Assembly (NCBI GenBank): GCA_038526735.1 | Contig: JBCBGM010000004.1 | Location: 41,379-105,378 of the forward strand | Origin: Rubricella sp038526735 | GTDB lineage: Bacteria > Pseudomonadota > Alphaproteobacteria > Rhodobacterales > Rhodobacteraceae | DNA length: 64,000 nucleotides | Reading direction: 5' to 3' | Part shown: positions 50,898-58,517 of the stretch, in pieces | How the letters are laid out: each line of letters opens with the position of its first letter | Numbering within the stretch: the stretch's first letter is position 1 | Made by a program: the position numbers and the translations under genes | The notes under the pieces: model-generated | What the model saw: only the letters and a program-made list of their open reading frames with translations | The model's database searches: none | Told to the model about the DNA's origin: nothing

Positions 50898-51353
50898 ATG
50901 CTCGATGACACCGACAGGCGCATTTTGCGCCAGATGCAGGCAGACCCGGCTGCTCCCGTCGCCACCATTGCAGAGCGCGCGGGCCTTAGCCACGCGCCCT
51001 GCTGGCGGCGCATCCGCCGGCTAGAGCGGGACGGCGTCATTCGCGCCCGCCGCGCCGTGATCGACCGGCGCGCCTTGGGGTATGAGGTGGAGGTCTTCCT
51101 CCGCATCACCCTCGACAAAACCCAGCGCAACGCCTTTGACGCCTTCGTCGCAGAGGCGCGGAAGATCGCTGAAGTCACCACGATCCAAACCCTGCTCGGC
51201 CGGGTCGATATCCGGATGGATGTGCGCGCACGCGATCTCGCGCATTACCAAGACATCTACAAAACCCGCATCCTCGCCCTGCCCCATATCCTGGATGTGG
51301 AGGCGCTGATGCTCGTCTCAGAGCTCAAATCCAGCGAGGCCGTGCCGGTATGA
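50898..51353 (+). CDS. Lrp/AsnC-family regulator (copy 1)
   Basis: A 151-residue regulator. The N-terminal HTH (LDDTDRRILRQMQADPAAPVATIAERAGLS, in parts) precedes the RAM domain with LRITLDKTQRNAFDAFVAEARKIAEV. ATG 50898 gives the family length; an earlier in-frame ATG (50847) would overlap the shared promoter. It is divergent from ilvC and overlaps the second Lrp gene by four bases. Confidence 0.9.
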   Translation: MLDDTDRRILRQMQADPAAPVATIAERAGLSHAPCWRRIRRLERDGVIRARRAVIDRRALGYEVEVFLRITLDKTQRNAFDAFVAEARKIAEVTTIQTLLGRVDIRMDVRARDLAHYQDIYKTRILALPHILDVEALMLVSELKSSEAVPV

Positions 51354-51796
51354 CCCCGCTCGATGCCACCGACGAGGCGATTTTAGCGGCACTGGAAGAG
51401 GATGCCTCCCGCACGGCACGCCAAATCGGCGATCTGGTCGGCCTCAGTCAACCCGCCGCCTACCGCCGGATCAAACGGCTTGAGAGCGAGGGCGTGATCG
51501 CGGGCTACCGGCTGGAGGTGGACCGGGCGGCCTTGGGCTATGAGGTGGTGGTGTTCCTTGGCGTCAAACTCGCCGCCAAGGGTCGCGCCAGTATGGAAGA
51601 CTTCGAGCGCGCCGTCGTCGCCATCCCCGAAGTGCAGCTCGTGCAGCATGTGCTCGGCGTCTATGACTACCGCCTGCGCGTGATCGCAAAAGACCTTGCA
51701 GACTTTGAGCGCGTGCTCCGTCGCCGCATCATGACACTGCCGGGCGTCGGCGACGTCGAATCCAATGTCCTGCTCAGCGAAGAGCTGCGGCGCTAA
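51350..51796 (+). CDS. Lrp/AsnC-family regulator (copy 2)
   Basis: A 148-residue regulator with the HTH LDATDEAILAALEEDASRTARQIGDLVGLSQPAAYRRIKRLE (quoted in part) and a RAM domain (VFLGVKLAAKGRASMEDFERAVVAIPEVQ). Its ATG overlaps the stop of copy 1. The tandem pair may act as heteromers; that is inference. Confidence 0.9.
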   Translation: MTPLDATDEAILAALEEDASRTARQIGDLVGLSQPAAYRRIKRLESEGVIAGYRLEVDRAALGYEVVVFLGVKLAAKGRASMEDFERAVVAIPEVQLVQHVLGVYDYRLRVIAKDLADFERVLRRRIMTLPGVGDVESNVLLSEELRR

Positions 51797-51813
51797 GAAA
51801 GGGCTCTGCCCTC

Positions 51814-51957
51814 TTGAGCCTGACGGCTCAATTCACCCGGAATATTTGAAAACCGACGAAGACGGGGCGGAGGGTCCTGTCTTCAATGGTCGTCAAATAT
51901 GCCGGGGGTCTGGGGGCTGGCCCCCAGCATCCTTGGGCGCTTGGCTGTGCGCCCAAG
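51814..51957. other. Cluster of short hairpins after the Lrp genes
   Basis: TTGAGCC-TGAC-GGCTCAA (51814-51831), CTGGGGGC-TG-GCCCCCAG (51910-51927) and CTTGGGCGC-N8-GCGCCCAAG (51932-51957) are perfect stems in 166 gene-free bases between the Lrp and pentapeptide-gene ends. The last two resemble G/C-rich intergenic hairpins common in Rhodobacteraceae. A CCCGGAATATTTGAAAACC stretch between them has no obvious function. They may serve as terminators. Confidence 0.45.
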
Positions 51958-51962
51958 TCAGG

Positions 51963-52375
51963 TCAATCGTCTTCGAGCTCGCAGGCCAGGGCATCGCGGC
52001 GCGGGGGCACAAGACCGGTGGGCAGGCGCGTTGTGTCGTCAAAACAGGCCAAGATCAGTTGGTCAGGGCGCAGACCCACAGCCTCGGAGAGATCGGCGGC
52101 GCGGAGGTCCGCATGATCGAGCACAGCGGCGGTTAAATCTGCGCCGTCAAACTGAGCACCGCGCAAATCGCTGAATTTGAGGTCGGCCCCGGTCAAAAGT
52201 GCGGCTTCAAAATCGGCGTTGCGCAGGTCGCTGCCTTCAAGCTCGGCGCCCGCGAGGTTGGCATCCTCAAAGTCCATTCCTGGCAGGCGCAGATCTTTCA
52301 GCTCTGAGCCCGACAGGTCCAGACCTTCGGCGTTGGCGTCATAGCGCGCGATGAGGTCGAGATCTTCTAGAAATT
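51963..52375 (-). pseudogene. C-terminal part of a pentapeptide-repeat membrane protein, split by the IS
   Basis: Reading leftward from the IS end, EDLDLIARYDANAEGLDLSG continues into about ten pentapeptide-like repeats A(D/N)(L/F)xx (for example ANLAGAELEGSDLRNADFEA) and ends ALACELEDD. The in-frame ATG at 52277 could restart translation of the distal part. The other half is at 54688-55077; removing the IS and one target copy restores one 264-codon frame. Confidence 0.85.
52368..52375. repeat. Target-site duplication, left copy
   Basis: TAGAAATT immediately outside the left IS end; the identical octamer lies at 54688-54695 outside the right end. Confidence 0.9.
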
Positions 52376-52394
52376 GGTAGTGTCTCAGTTTGAA
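52376..52394. repeat. Left terminal inverted repeat of the IS
   Basis: GGTAGTGTCTCAGTTTGAA; the transposase stop codon (52385-52387) lies inside it. Confidence 0.9.
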
Positions 52395-53275
52395 TTATTT
52401 TTCTTCCAGTACGGTCCGCGCTTTTTCGGGGCGGGTGCGCGGGCGTCGATCAGCCCAACAATCCACTCCATGTCGTAGAGCGTGCCGCTCAGACCAGCTG
52501 CCATAGCTGGCGACATTTTCAGGCTCTTGTGAACCCGCACGAAGTTGTAGTGCAGGAAGTAGAGCGAGAGCATGTGCAGGTGGTTTTCTAGCTTCTTGCT
52601 AAACCCGTTGGTCAAGCGCGTGAAGCGGCGCATACCCATGCGCATGGTGAGGTTCTGACGCTCCACATGCGACGTGGAGACCATCTCTTTCGCGGGCTCA
52701 CCCGCGATGTTCACCTTTTTGATGCCCGTGCATTCCGCCGGGGAATACTTGCGCTCGTGGCCCTTCTGGCCTGTAGGCTCGCCATACAGCTTCACAAGCT
52801 GGGCGTAGTCCACGTCACCCCCGAAAGCGCCCTCTACGGCCTCCAGATAAGCCTTGTGGCCGTCTGTGGTGAGTTGCACGCGGTTCGCCAGCCGTGAGCG
52901 CAGATCGTCCATGAACTCTAGCGCCGTTGCACCGGAGCGGTCGCCAACCTCATAGGACAGGATCGTCTTGCTATCGCGGTCGATTGCCGTCCACGTCCAA
53001 ACGTCGCCCGCGCCGTCCGGCGCAGCGGTGGCCGTCTTCACGTTCTTTTCTTTGGCGTAGCAGAACGACCAGATTTCATCGCACTGCACGTGAGCGGCGT
53101 GCACGTGGTGCACGTTCTCGTCATGATAGGCAGCACATGCTTCACCCGCTTCCACTAACAGCTTGGTCACGGTGTTTATGGACACGCCAACGGTGCGGGA
53201 GATTGAGCGCATCGACATGCCTTCAACCAACATGCTTAGGATAATAACGCGCTTGTTCAGGGGCAGTTTGTTCAT
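52385..53275 (-). CDS. IS1-like DDE transposase
   Basis: A 296-residue transposase from a single ORF. An N-terminal HTH (GMSMRSISRTVGVSINTVTKLL) and a Cys-containing region CDEIWSFCYAKEKN precede the catalytic core: Asp in WTWTAIDRDSKTILSYEVGD, Asp in TTDGHKAYLEAV, and Glu in HVERQNLTMRMGMRRFTR. The C-terminus is basic (KKRGPYWKKNN). The form, with single ORF of about 300 aa, fits the ISMhu11-like branch of IS1. AAGG precedes the ATG. A perfect dyad CTTGATA-N19-TATCAAG (53279-53311) overlaps the likely promoter. Confidence 0.88.
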   Translation of the reverse strand: MNKLPLNKRVIILSMLVEGMSMRSISRTVGVSINTVTKLLVEAGEACAAYHDENVHHVHAAHVQCDEIWSFCYAKEKNVKTATAAPDGAGDVWTWTAIDRDSKTILSYEVGDRSGATALEFMDDLRSRLANRVQLTTDGHKAYLEAVEGAFGGDVDYAQLVKLYGEPTGQKGHERKYSPAECTGIKKVNIAGEPAKEMVSTSHVERQNLTMRMGMRRFTRLTNGFSKKLENHLHMLSLYFLHYNFVRVHKSLKMSPAMAAGLSGTLYDMEWIVGLIDARAPAPKKRGPYWKKNNSN

Positions 53276-53324
53276 GCCCTTGATATGGTGATGCTATCTA
53301 CACTTATCAAGCAAAAGGTTCATT

Positions 53325-53960
53325 TTAAAACTGCGCTATAGCCTCAGCAAGCTTGTCCCAGTCGTCTTCCAGCATGTCTTCGACAGTGGCAAGCGGGAGA
53401 ATGAGCTTATCTGCCAAGTCCTCAACACTCATCTCGCCATCAGCTACCTTCTGCCTCGCGATGACCCTCGCCGCCTTTGGGAACAAGAGCATTAGACCTT
53501 TTTGTTGCGCAAGAATGTCATTGGCCGCCCTCATGGTCATGCGGGGCTCGTCGCCGGTTGCGGCCTTCGAAGTAAGAACAGAAGCCAACTCCATGATGTC
53601 GCCAGGATCGCTAGTCTTTACAACGTTCGCGTCACAAACGTGCACCAACTCCTTTGCGCACACTATGCGCTGCACTTCGAAGCTTTCATTGCTAGGGAAG
53701 ACAATGAGGGAAACCCATCGAGGGTCTGAATAGGGCCCACCACTAGGCTCGGTAAACTGTGCATATGTCCCAAACAGCTGAGTGGTATCCATCTCTTTGC
53801 CAACAACACGTATATCGTCTTGGTAGCCCATTTGGACCAAAGCATCGCAGATTTCTTGAATCTCTATGGGGAGCTCAGTTCGGCCATCAAATTTGGCTTG
53901 CAGATTCTTGAACAAGTGCCTCTCCAACAAAATAGGCCCGGTGGAAACCGGGCCTATCAT
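53325..53960 (-). CDS. IS passenger: ImmA/IrrE-like protein with altered zinc motif
   Basis: A 211-residue soluble protein. Residues about 85-125 hold QRIVCAKELVHVCD, which matches the place of the HExxH zinc motif in ImmA/IrrE peptidases but with Lys for the first His. The C-terminal part (LFPKAARVIARQKVADGEMSVEDLADKL) resembles the ImmA-type tail. Peptidase activity is therefore doubtful. The ATG at 53960 lies inside a perfect terminator hairpin, so a later start (TTG near 53925 with GGAGAGG before it, or ATG at MGYQDD) may be the true one. It lies between the transposase and the basic passenger gene. Confidence 0.62.
   Translation of the reverse strand: MIGPVSTGPILLERHLFKNLQAKFDGRTELPIEIQEICDALVQMGYQDDIRVVGKEMDTTQLFGTYAQFTEPSGGPYSDPRWVSLIVFPSNESFEVQRIVCAKELVHVCDANVVKTSDPGDIMELASVLTSKAATGDEPRMTMRAANDILAQQKGLMLLFPKAARVIARQKVADGEMSVEDLADKLILPLATVEDMLEDDWDKLAEAIAQF
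53932..53957 (-). terminator. Rho-independent terminator between the passenger genes
   Basis: ATAGGCCCGGT-loop-ACCGGGCCTAT, perfect 11-bp stem with a 4-base loop, followed leftward by TTTTGTTGG. It ends the basic-protein transcript 27 bases after its stop and overlaps the annotated start of the next ORF. Confidence 0.85.
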
Positions 53961-53983
53961 AGGTGTTGCAAATGCAACAAGAT

Positions 53984-54415
53984 TTAGAGTTTGCTTTTCT
54001 CTCGGCCACTATGAGGTGGATTGTGAGGCATGCCTTCTTCAAGGGCAGCGCGAATTACTCGCTCAGCCTCCTTGCAGATACCAACACTGGTTGCGTCAGT
54101 GCCCGCCAAGAATTTGATGTTTTGCAGCTCGCGCCCGCCCTCAGACAGAAGGTCGTGGAGGCTCGCCGAACAAGATTCAGTCATTTCCTTCTCTCCTTTT
54201 TGCCACCGAGCGATGGCGGCTTGAGTTGCGATCTCTGAACGTCGCTCTGCGTCCAGCTTTATTTTACGTGCTTCCGCACCAGCTACACCGCTTTTGCGGC
54301 GATTTTTGGACACATATCCGGTGTCCTCTGTTTCTCCAGTGGCTATCTTAGCCACCATGACGGCCCCGCCGATCACGTCGGCTGGGCGCTTCTGACCGTC
54401 TGGCCCCTTTGGCAT
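53984..54415 (-). CDS. IS passenger: small basic protein, MPKGP type
   Basis: A 143-residue protein. It starts MPKGPDGQKRPADVIGGAVM, then has a basic segment (SKNRRKSGVAGAEARKIKLD, followed by RRSEIATQAAIARW) of the kind seen in small DNA/RNA-binding alphaproteobacterial proteins, and an unrelated C-terminal helix (LHDLLSEGGRELQNIK, then CKEAERVIRAALEEG). AAGGAGGG lies 5 bases before ATG 54415, so this start beats the in-frame ATGs further upstream. An operator-like inverted repeat (54438-54464) lies 23 bases upstream. No function known. Confidence 0.7.
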   Translation of the reverse strand: MPKGPDGQKRPADVIGGAVMVAKIATGETEDTGYVSKNRRKSGVAGAEARKIKLDAERRSEIATQAAIARWQKGEKEMTESCSASLHDLLSEGGRELQNIKFLAGTDATSVGICKEAERVIRAALEEGMPHNPPHSGREKSKL

Positions 54416-54437
54416 GCGCCCTCCTTGGTGCATGTTC

Positions 54438-54464
54438 GTGTCAAGGCTCTTTAGCACTTGACAC
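54438..54464. repeat. Operator-like inverted repeat upstream of the basic passenger gene
   Basis: GTGTCAAG-N11-CTTGACAC, perfect 8-bp arms, 19 bases centre to centre. Each arm contains TTGACA on one strand, a -35-type hexamer. The 207 bases from here to the right IS end hold no other gene. Confidence 0.6.
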
Positions 54465-54668
54465 TGGATATATGCGCGACCTCAACAGGATTATCTAGAT
54501 TGACAGCGCGAAATTCCCACCGAATCGTTAAGAATGTGTTGTTTGGGATATAGTTCCCGCTTGCAGGTCAAGTGTTAGGTATGGGGATAATTGTTTTTCT
54601 TCCGATTCTGCAACAGCGGCATATCGCGCGCGCCAGCAGAGCTATCGTCCCCGTCAACCTCGCCGATT

Positions 54669-54687
54669 TTCAAACTGAGACACTACC
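54669..54687. repeat. Right terminal inverted repeat of the IS
   Basis: TTCAAACTGAGACACTACC, exact reverse complement of the left end. Confidence 0.9.
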
Positions 54688-54695
54688 TAGAAATT
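54688..54695. repeat. Target-site duplication, right copy
   Basis: TAGAAATT, identical to 52368-52375. Confidence 0.9.
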
Positions 54696-55077
54696 GCAGC
54701 ACCTGCCCAACACGGGCCCCATCGACGCGCAACAGAATCGCGCGGGTGTGGGCTCGACCAATAGCATCGCGGGTGGGCTGATCCTCGGCGCTGAGCACAA
54801 GCGCGCTGATCCGGTCGAAATAGGTTTGCAGCATATCCTCTTGCGCCCGCGCCGCCTCTTGTCGTGATGCGGTTTGCGAAAACCCCAGGGTGACCGCTGC
54901 AACCAGCGCCGGGACAGACAGGAGGGAGAGCAAGTCCCAGAGCGTTTTGTCTTCGAACCCCGTCCAGCGGGGGCGCCAGACGATTGAGAGCAGCAAAAGC
55001 CCGCCAATCACCGCCAGGAGCACATAGAGCACCAAAAAGGGCGGCAGATCGCTGCGCAGGTCGGTGAAGAACTCCAT
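54688..55077 (-). pseudogene. N-terminal part of the split pentapeptide-repeat membrane protein
   Basis: 130 codons ending QFL at the target duplication. Two membrane segments (about residues 13-32 and 51-70) follow a short cytoplasmic start MEFFTDLRSDLPP. The remaining helix is charged. Translation now runs into the IS and stops after five foreign codons (GSVSV). The start ATG 55077 lies 8 bases after gcvP's stop on the same strand, so it would be expressed with the gcv operon. Confidence 0.85.
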
Positions 55078-55085
55078 CGAAGCCT

Positions 55086-57929
55086 CTATTCCGCAGCGGC
55101 GCTATAGGCCTCCATCGGGGGGCAGGTGCACACGACGTTGCGGTCGCCATAGACGTTGTCGACGCGGTTCACCGGCGCCCAGTACTTGTCGACCCGGAAC
55201 GCGCCAGGAGGGAAGCACCCCTGCTCTCGGCTATAGGGGCGGTCCCAAGCGCCGACGAGATCTTCCATCGTGTGCGGGGCGTGTTTGAGCGGGTTGTTTT
55301 CTGCGTCGAGCGCGCCGGTTTCGATGCTGGCGACCTCTTGCGCGATGGAGCGCATGGCGGCGATGAAACGGTCGAGCTCAGCTTTCGGCTCTGACTCCGT
55401 GGGCTCGATCATCAGGGTGCCCGCCACGGGCCACGACATCGTGGGTGCGTGAAAGCCGCTGTCGATCAGGCGCTTGGCGACGTCATCCACGGTGACCCCG
55501 GCGCGGTCTTTAAAGACGCGGGTGTCCACGATGCATTCATGCGCAATGCGGCCATTCCCGTTGGAATAGAGGATCGGGTAGGCGTCTTTCAGGCGCGTGG
55601 CGATGTAGTTGGCTGAGAGGATGGCGACCTTGGTGGATTGGGTCAGCCCCTCGCCGCCCATCATCAGAATGTAGCCCCAGGAGATGGGCAGCAGGCTGGG
55701 CGACCCCCAGGGGGCCGCGCTCACTGCGCCAGAGGTGCCATGGGCGACATGGCCCGGTAGGTGCGGGGCGAGGTGCGCCTTCACGCCGATGGGGCCCATG
55801 CCGGGGCCACCGCCGCCGTGGGGAATGCAGAAGGTTTTGTGCAGGTTGAGGTGGCTGACATCCGCGCCCACGTCGCCGGGGCGGGCGATGCCGACCATCG
55901 CGTTGAGGTTCGCGCCATCGAGATACACCTGCCCGCCATAGCGGTGGGTGATGTCGCAGACCTCGCGCACAGTTTCTTCGAACACGCCGTGGGTGGAGGG
56001 GTAGGTGATCATGCACGCGGCGAGCGTGTCGGCGTGCTGGGCCGCTTTCGCGCGCAGATCGTTGAGGTCGATGTCGCCATTCTCGGCCACCGCGACGGGC
56101 ACCACCTCATAGCCAACCATCTGGGCGGAGGCGGGGTTGGTGCCGTGGGCGGAGGTCGGGATCAAACAGGTGGTGCGCTGCGCATCGCCACGCGAGAGGT
56201 GGTAGCGGCGGATCGTCAAAAGGCCCGCGTATTCACCTTGCGCGCCGGAGTTGGGCTGCATCGAGATCGCGTCATAGCCGGTGACGTCGCAAAGTTTATC
56301 TGAGAGGTCATCCACCAACGCCTTGTAGCCCGCCTGCTGGTCGGCCGGGGCGAAGGGGTGGATTTTGCCAAAGCCACGCCAGGTGACGGGCATCATCTCG
56401 GCAGTCGCGTTCAGCTTCATCGTGCAGGAGCCCAGCGGGATCATTGCACGGTCGAGCGCGAGGTCGCGGTCGGCGAGGCGGCGGATGTAGCGGGTCATCT
56501 CCGCCTCGGCCCGGTTCATGTGGAAGACCGGGTGGGTGAGATACTCGGAGGTGCGTATGAGGGCCTCGGGCAGGTGATACGTGCCCTCGGTGGCGGTGCG
56601 CTCGATGCCGAAGGCGCGCCAGACGCCCTCTACCGTGGCAGTCGTCGATTGCTCGTCGAGGGCGATACCGATTTGCGTGTCACCCACGGGGCGCAGGTTG
56701 ATCCCTTCGGCGCGGGCGGTGCGCAGGATCACGCCCTGCATGTGGCCCACATCAACTGTGATCGTGTCGAAATGCGCCTCGGGCGCGACGGTGTAGCCGC
56801 TGCCTCGCAGGCCCTGTGCAAGCTCGGTTGTGAGGCAGTGGATCCGTTGGGCAATCGCGCGTAGGCCCTCGGGCCCGTGGAAAACGGCGTACATTGAAGC
56901 CATGACCGCCAGCAGCGCTTGGGCGGTGCAGACGTTGGAGGTCGCCTTTTCGCGGCGGATGTGCTGCTCGCGGGTTTGCAGGGTCAGGCGGTAGGCGCGG
57001 TTGCCGCGGGCATTGATGGAAACACCGATGAGGCGGCCTGGAAGGCCCCGCTTGAGCTTGTCGGTGACTGCCATGTAGGCAGCATGAGGGCCACCTGCGC
57101 CCAAAGGCACTCCAAAGCGTTGGGTGTTCCCGATGGCGATGTCCGCGCCCATTTCGCCGGGCGCTTTGAGCATTGTCAGCGCCAAAAGGTCCGCCGCGAC
57201 GACGCCCAGCGCCTTGGTGGCGTGGAGCTTTTCCATCACATCCGAGAAGTCGTTCAGGTGGCCGTGGGTGCCGGGGTATTGCACGATCGCGCCAAACACC
57301 TCTTCGGGCACCAGATCGGTGAACGGATCGCCCACGATCACGTCCCAGCCGAGCGGCTCTGCACGGGTTTTGATCACGTCGATGGTTTGCGGGTGGCACC
57401 AACGGTCCACAAAAAACGCGTTGGCTTTGGACTTGGAGGAGCGTTGCGCAAGGGCCATCGCCTCTGCCGCCGCCGTCGCCTCATCAAGCAACGACGCATT
57501 GGCGACGTCGAGCGCCGTCAGGTCAGAAACCATGGTCTGGAAGTTCAGCAGCGCCTCAAGCCGGCCCTGGCTGATCTCGGGCTGGTAGGGGGTGTAGGCC
57601 GTGTACCACGCAGGGTTTTCAAGGATGTTGCGCTGAATGACCGGAGGCGTGACACAGTCGTGGTAGCCCTGCCCTAAGAGGCTGACCATCACCGTGTTCA
57701 TCCCACCGATCTCGCGCATGCGGGCGAGCATCCCCTGCTCCGAGAGCGGCTCCCCAAAGGCCAGCGGCGCCTTTTGGCGGATCGCCTCAGGCACGGCCTC
57801 TGCTATTAGCTCATCGAGGGTTTCGACACCGCAGGCTGCGAGCATCTCGTCCATCTCGGCGGGCGACGGGCCGATATGTCGGCGGTTGGCGAAATCGTAG
57901 GGGTTATAGTCGGTGGGGGTGTAGGGCAT
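55086..57929 (-). CDS. gcvP: Glycine dehydrogenase (decarboxylating), P-protein
   Basis: A 947-residue single-chain P-protein, of the normal fused length. It opens DFANRRHIGPSPAEMDEML, and the C-terminal half has the PLP lysine in NLHKTFCIPHGGGGPGMG. It decarboxylates glycine and passes aminomethyl to GcvH. It lies 217 bases after gcvH, with a terminator-like hairpin between. The disrupted pentapeptide gene follows 8 bases later. Confidence 0.98.
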   Translation of the reverse strand: MPYTPTDYNPYDFANRRHIGPSPAEMDEMLAACGVETLDELIAEAVPEAIRQKAPLAFGEPLSEQGMLARMREIGGMNTVMVSLLGQGYHDCVTPPVIQRNILENPAWYTAYTPYQPEISQGRLEALLNFQTMVSDLTALDVANASLLDEATAAAEAMALAQRSSKSKANAFFVDRWCHPQTIDVIKTRAEPLGWDVIVGDPFTDLVPEEVFGAIVQYPGTHGHLNDFSDVMEKLHATKALGVVAADLLALTMLKAPGEMGADIAIGNTQRFGVPLGAGGPHAAYMAVTDKLKRGLPGRLIGVSINARGNRAYRLTLQTREQHIRREKATSNVCTAQALLAVMASMYAVFHGPEGLRAIAQRIHCLTTELAQGLRGSGYTVAPEAHFDTITVDVGHMQGVILRTARAEGINLRPVGDTQIGIALDEQSTTATVEGVWRAFGIERTATEGTYHLPEALIRTSEYLTHPVFHMNRAEAEMTRYIRRLADRDLALDRAMIPLGSCTMKLNATAEMMPVTWRGFGKIHPFAPADQQAGYKALVDDLSDKLCDVTGYDAISMQPNSGAQGEYAGLLTIRRYHLSRGDAQRTTCLIPTSAHGTNPASAQMVGYEVVPVAVAENGDIDLNDLRAKAAQHADTLAACMITYPSTHGVFEETVREVCDITHRYGGQVYLDGANLNAMVGIARPGDVGADVSHLNLHKTFCIPHGGGGPGMGPIGVKAHLAPHLPGHVAHGTSGAVSAAPWGSPSLLPISWGYILMMGGEGLTQSTKVAILSANYIATRLKDAYPILYSNGNGRIAHECIVDTRVFKDRAGVTVDDVAKRLIDSGFHAPTMSWPVAGTLMIEPTESEPKAELDRFIAAMRSIAQEVASIETGALDAENNPLKHAPHTMEDLVGAWDRPYSREQGCFPPGAFRVDKYWAPVNRVDNVYGDRNVVCTCPPMEAYSAAAE

Positions 57930-58061
57930 TGGAGAGACTCATCCTAGATGAAAGGTCAACGGAAGGCGCGCCCGAGCCTGGGTGGGCGCTGTAATGAGGT
58001 GTGTGCGTCGCGGTTTATGGTGGCAAAGTCGCATTGAGTTTTGGTCATTTCGGAACGGTAG

Positions 58062-58085
58062 AAAAAGCGCCCTCCTGGGGGAGGG
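58062..58085 (-). terminator. Intrinsic terminator between gcvH and gcvP
   Basis: Read leftward: CCCTCC-CCCA-GGAGGG, then CGCTTTTTC. A second hairpin GCCGGATG-N7-CATCCGGC (58094-58116) lies just upstream of it in the transcript. Together they could lower gcvP expression relative to gcvT-gcvH. Confidence 0.7.
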
Positions 58086-58146
58086 TCGGGCGCGCCGGAT
58101 GCTAGGCGCATCCGGCAGAGTGTTGCTACGTGGCCCCACTACTCGC

Positions 58147-58509
58147 TCAGCTGGCAAACGCCGCATAAGCGGTTTCGTCCATCAGGCCATCCATCTCGGA
58201 GGGGTCTGAGAGCTTCATGCGGAAGAACCAGCCCGCCTCCATCGCGTCCTCGTTGATCAGGGCGGGGTTTTCGACGATGGCCTCGTTCACGGCCGTGATC
58301 TCGCCATCCAAGGGCGCGAGAATGTCAGAGGCGGCCTTGACTGATTCGATCACCACGACCTCGTCATCTTTTGAGACCTCCGTGTTCGCCTCGGGCAATT
58401 CCACGAAAACGATGTCGCCAAGCTGGTCCGCTGCAAAGGCGGTGATGCCGACGATCACCTCGTCGCCATCAACGCGGAGCCATTCATGTTCTTCGGTGTA
58501 GCGGATCAT
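58147..58509 (-). CDS. gcvH: Glycine cleavage H protein
   Basis: A 120-residue lipoyl carrier. Lys58 in ESVKAASD is the lipoylation site. The N-terminus RYTEEHEWLRVDGDE is typical. GAGG seven bases before ATG 58509 favours this over the in-frame start four codons upstream. It follows gcvT by 8 bases and passes the aminomethyl group from GcvP to GcvT. Confidence 0.97.
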   Translation of the reverse strand: MIRYTEEHEWLRVDGDEVIVGITAFAADQLGDIVFVELPEANTEVSKDDEVVVIESVKAASDILAPLDGEITAVNEAIVENPALINEDAMEAGWFFRMKLSDPSEMDGLMDETAYAAFAS

Positions 58510-58517
58510 ATCGGACC

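Larger units (their letters stand above)
52376..54687 (-). mobile_element. IS1-like insertion element with passenger genes
   Basis: A 2312-bp element bounded by 19-bp perfect inverted repeats (GGTAGTGTCTCAGTTTGAA at both ends) and flanked by the 8-bp duplication TAGAAATT. The ends start GGTAGTG, like the GGTRRTG start of IS1 ends. It holds a 296-residue DDE transposase and two further ORFs, all read leftward. At 2.3 kb it is three times a simple IS1 element. It interrupts a pentapeptide-repeat gene. The G+C content of the passenger part looks lower than that of the host. Confidence 0.88.

Noticed and set aside
52963..53275. Transposase as two ORFs with frameshift, as in classic IS1
   Set aside because: A single uninterrupted 296-codon frame includes the HTH and all three catalytic residues; no frameshift is required.
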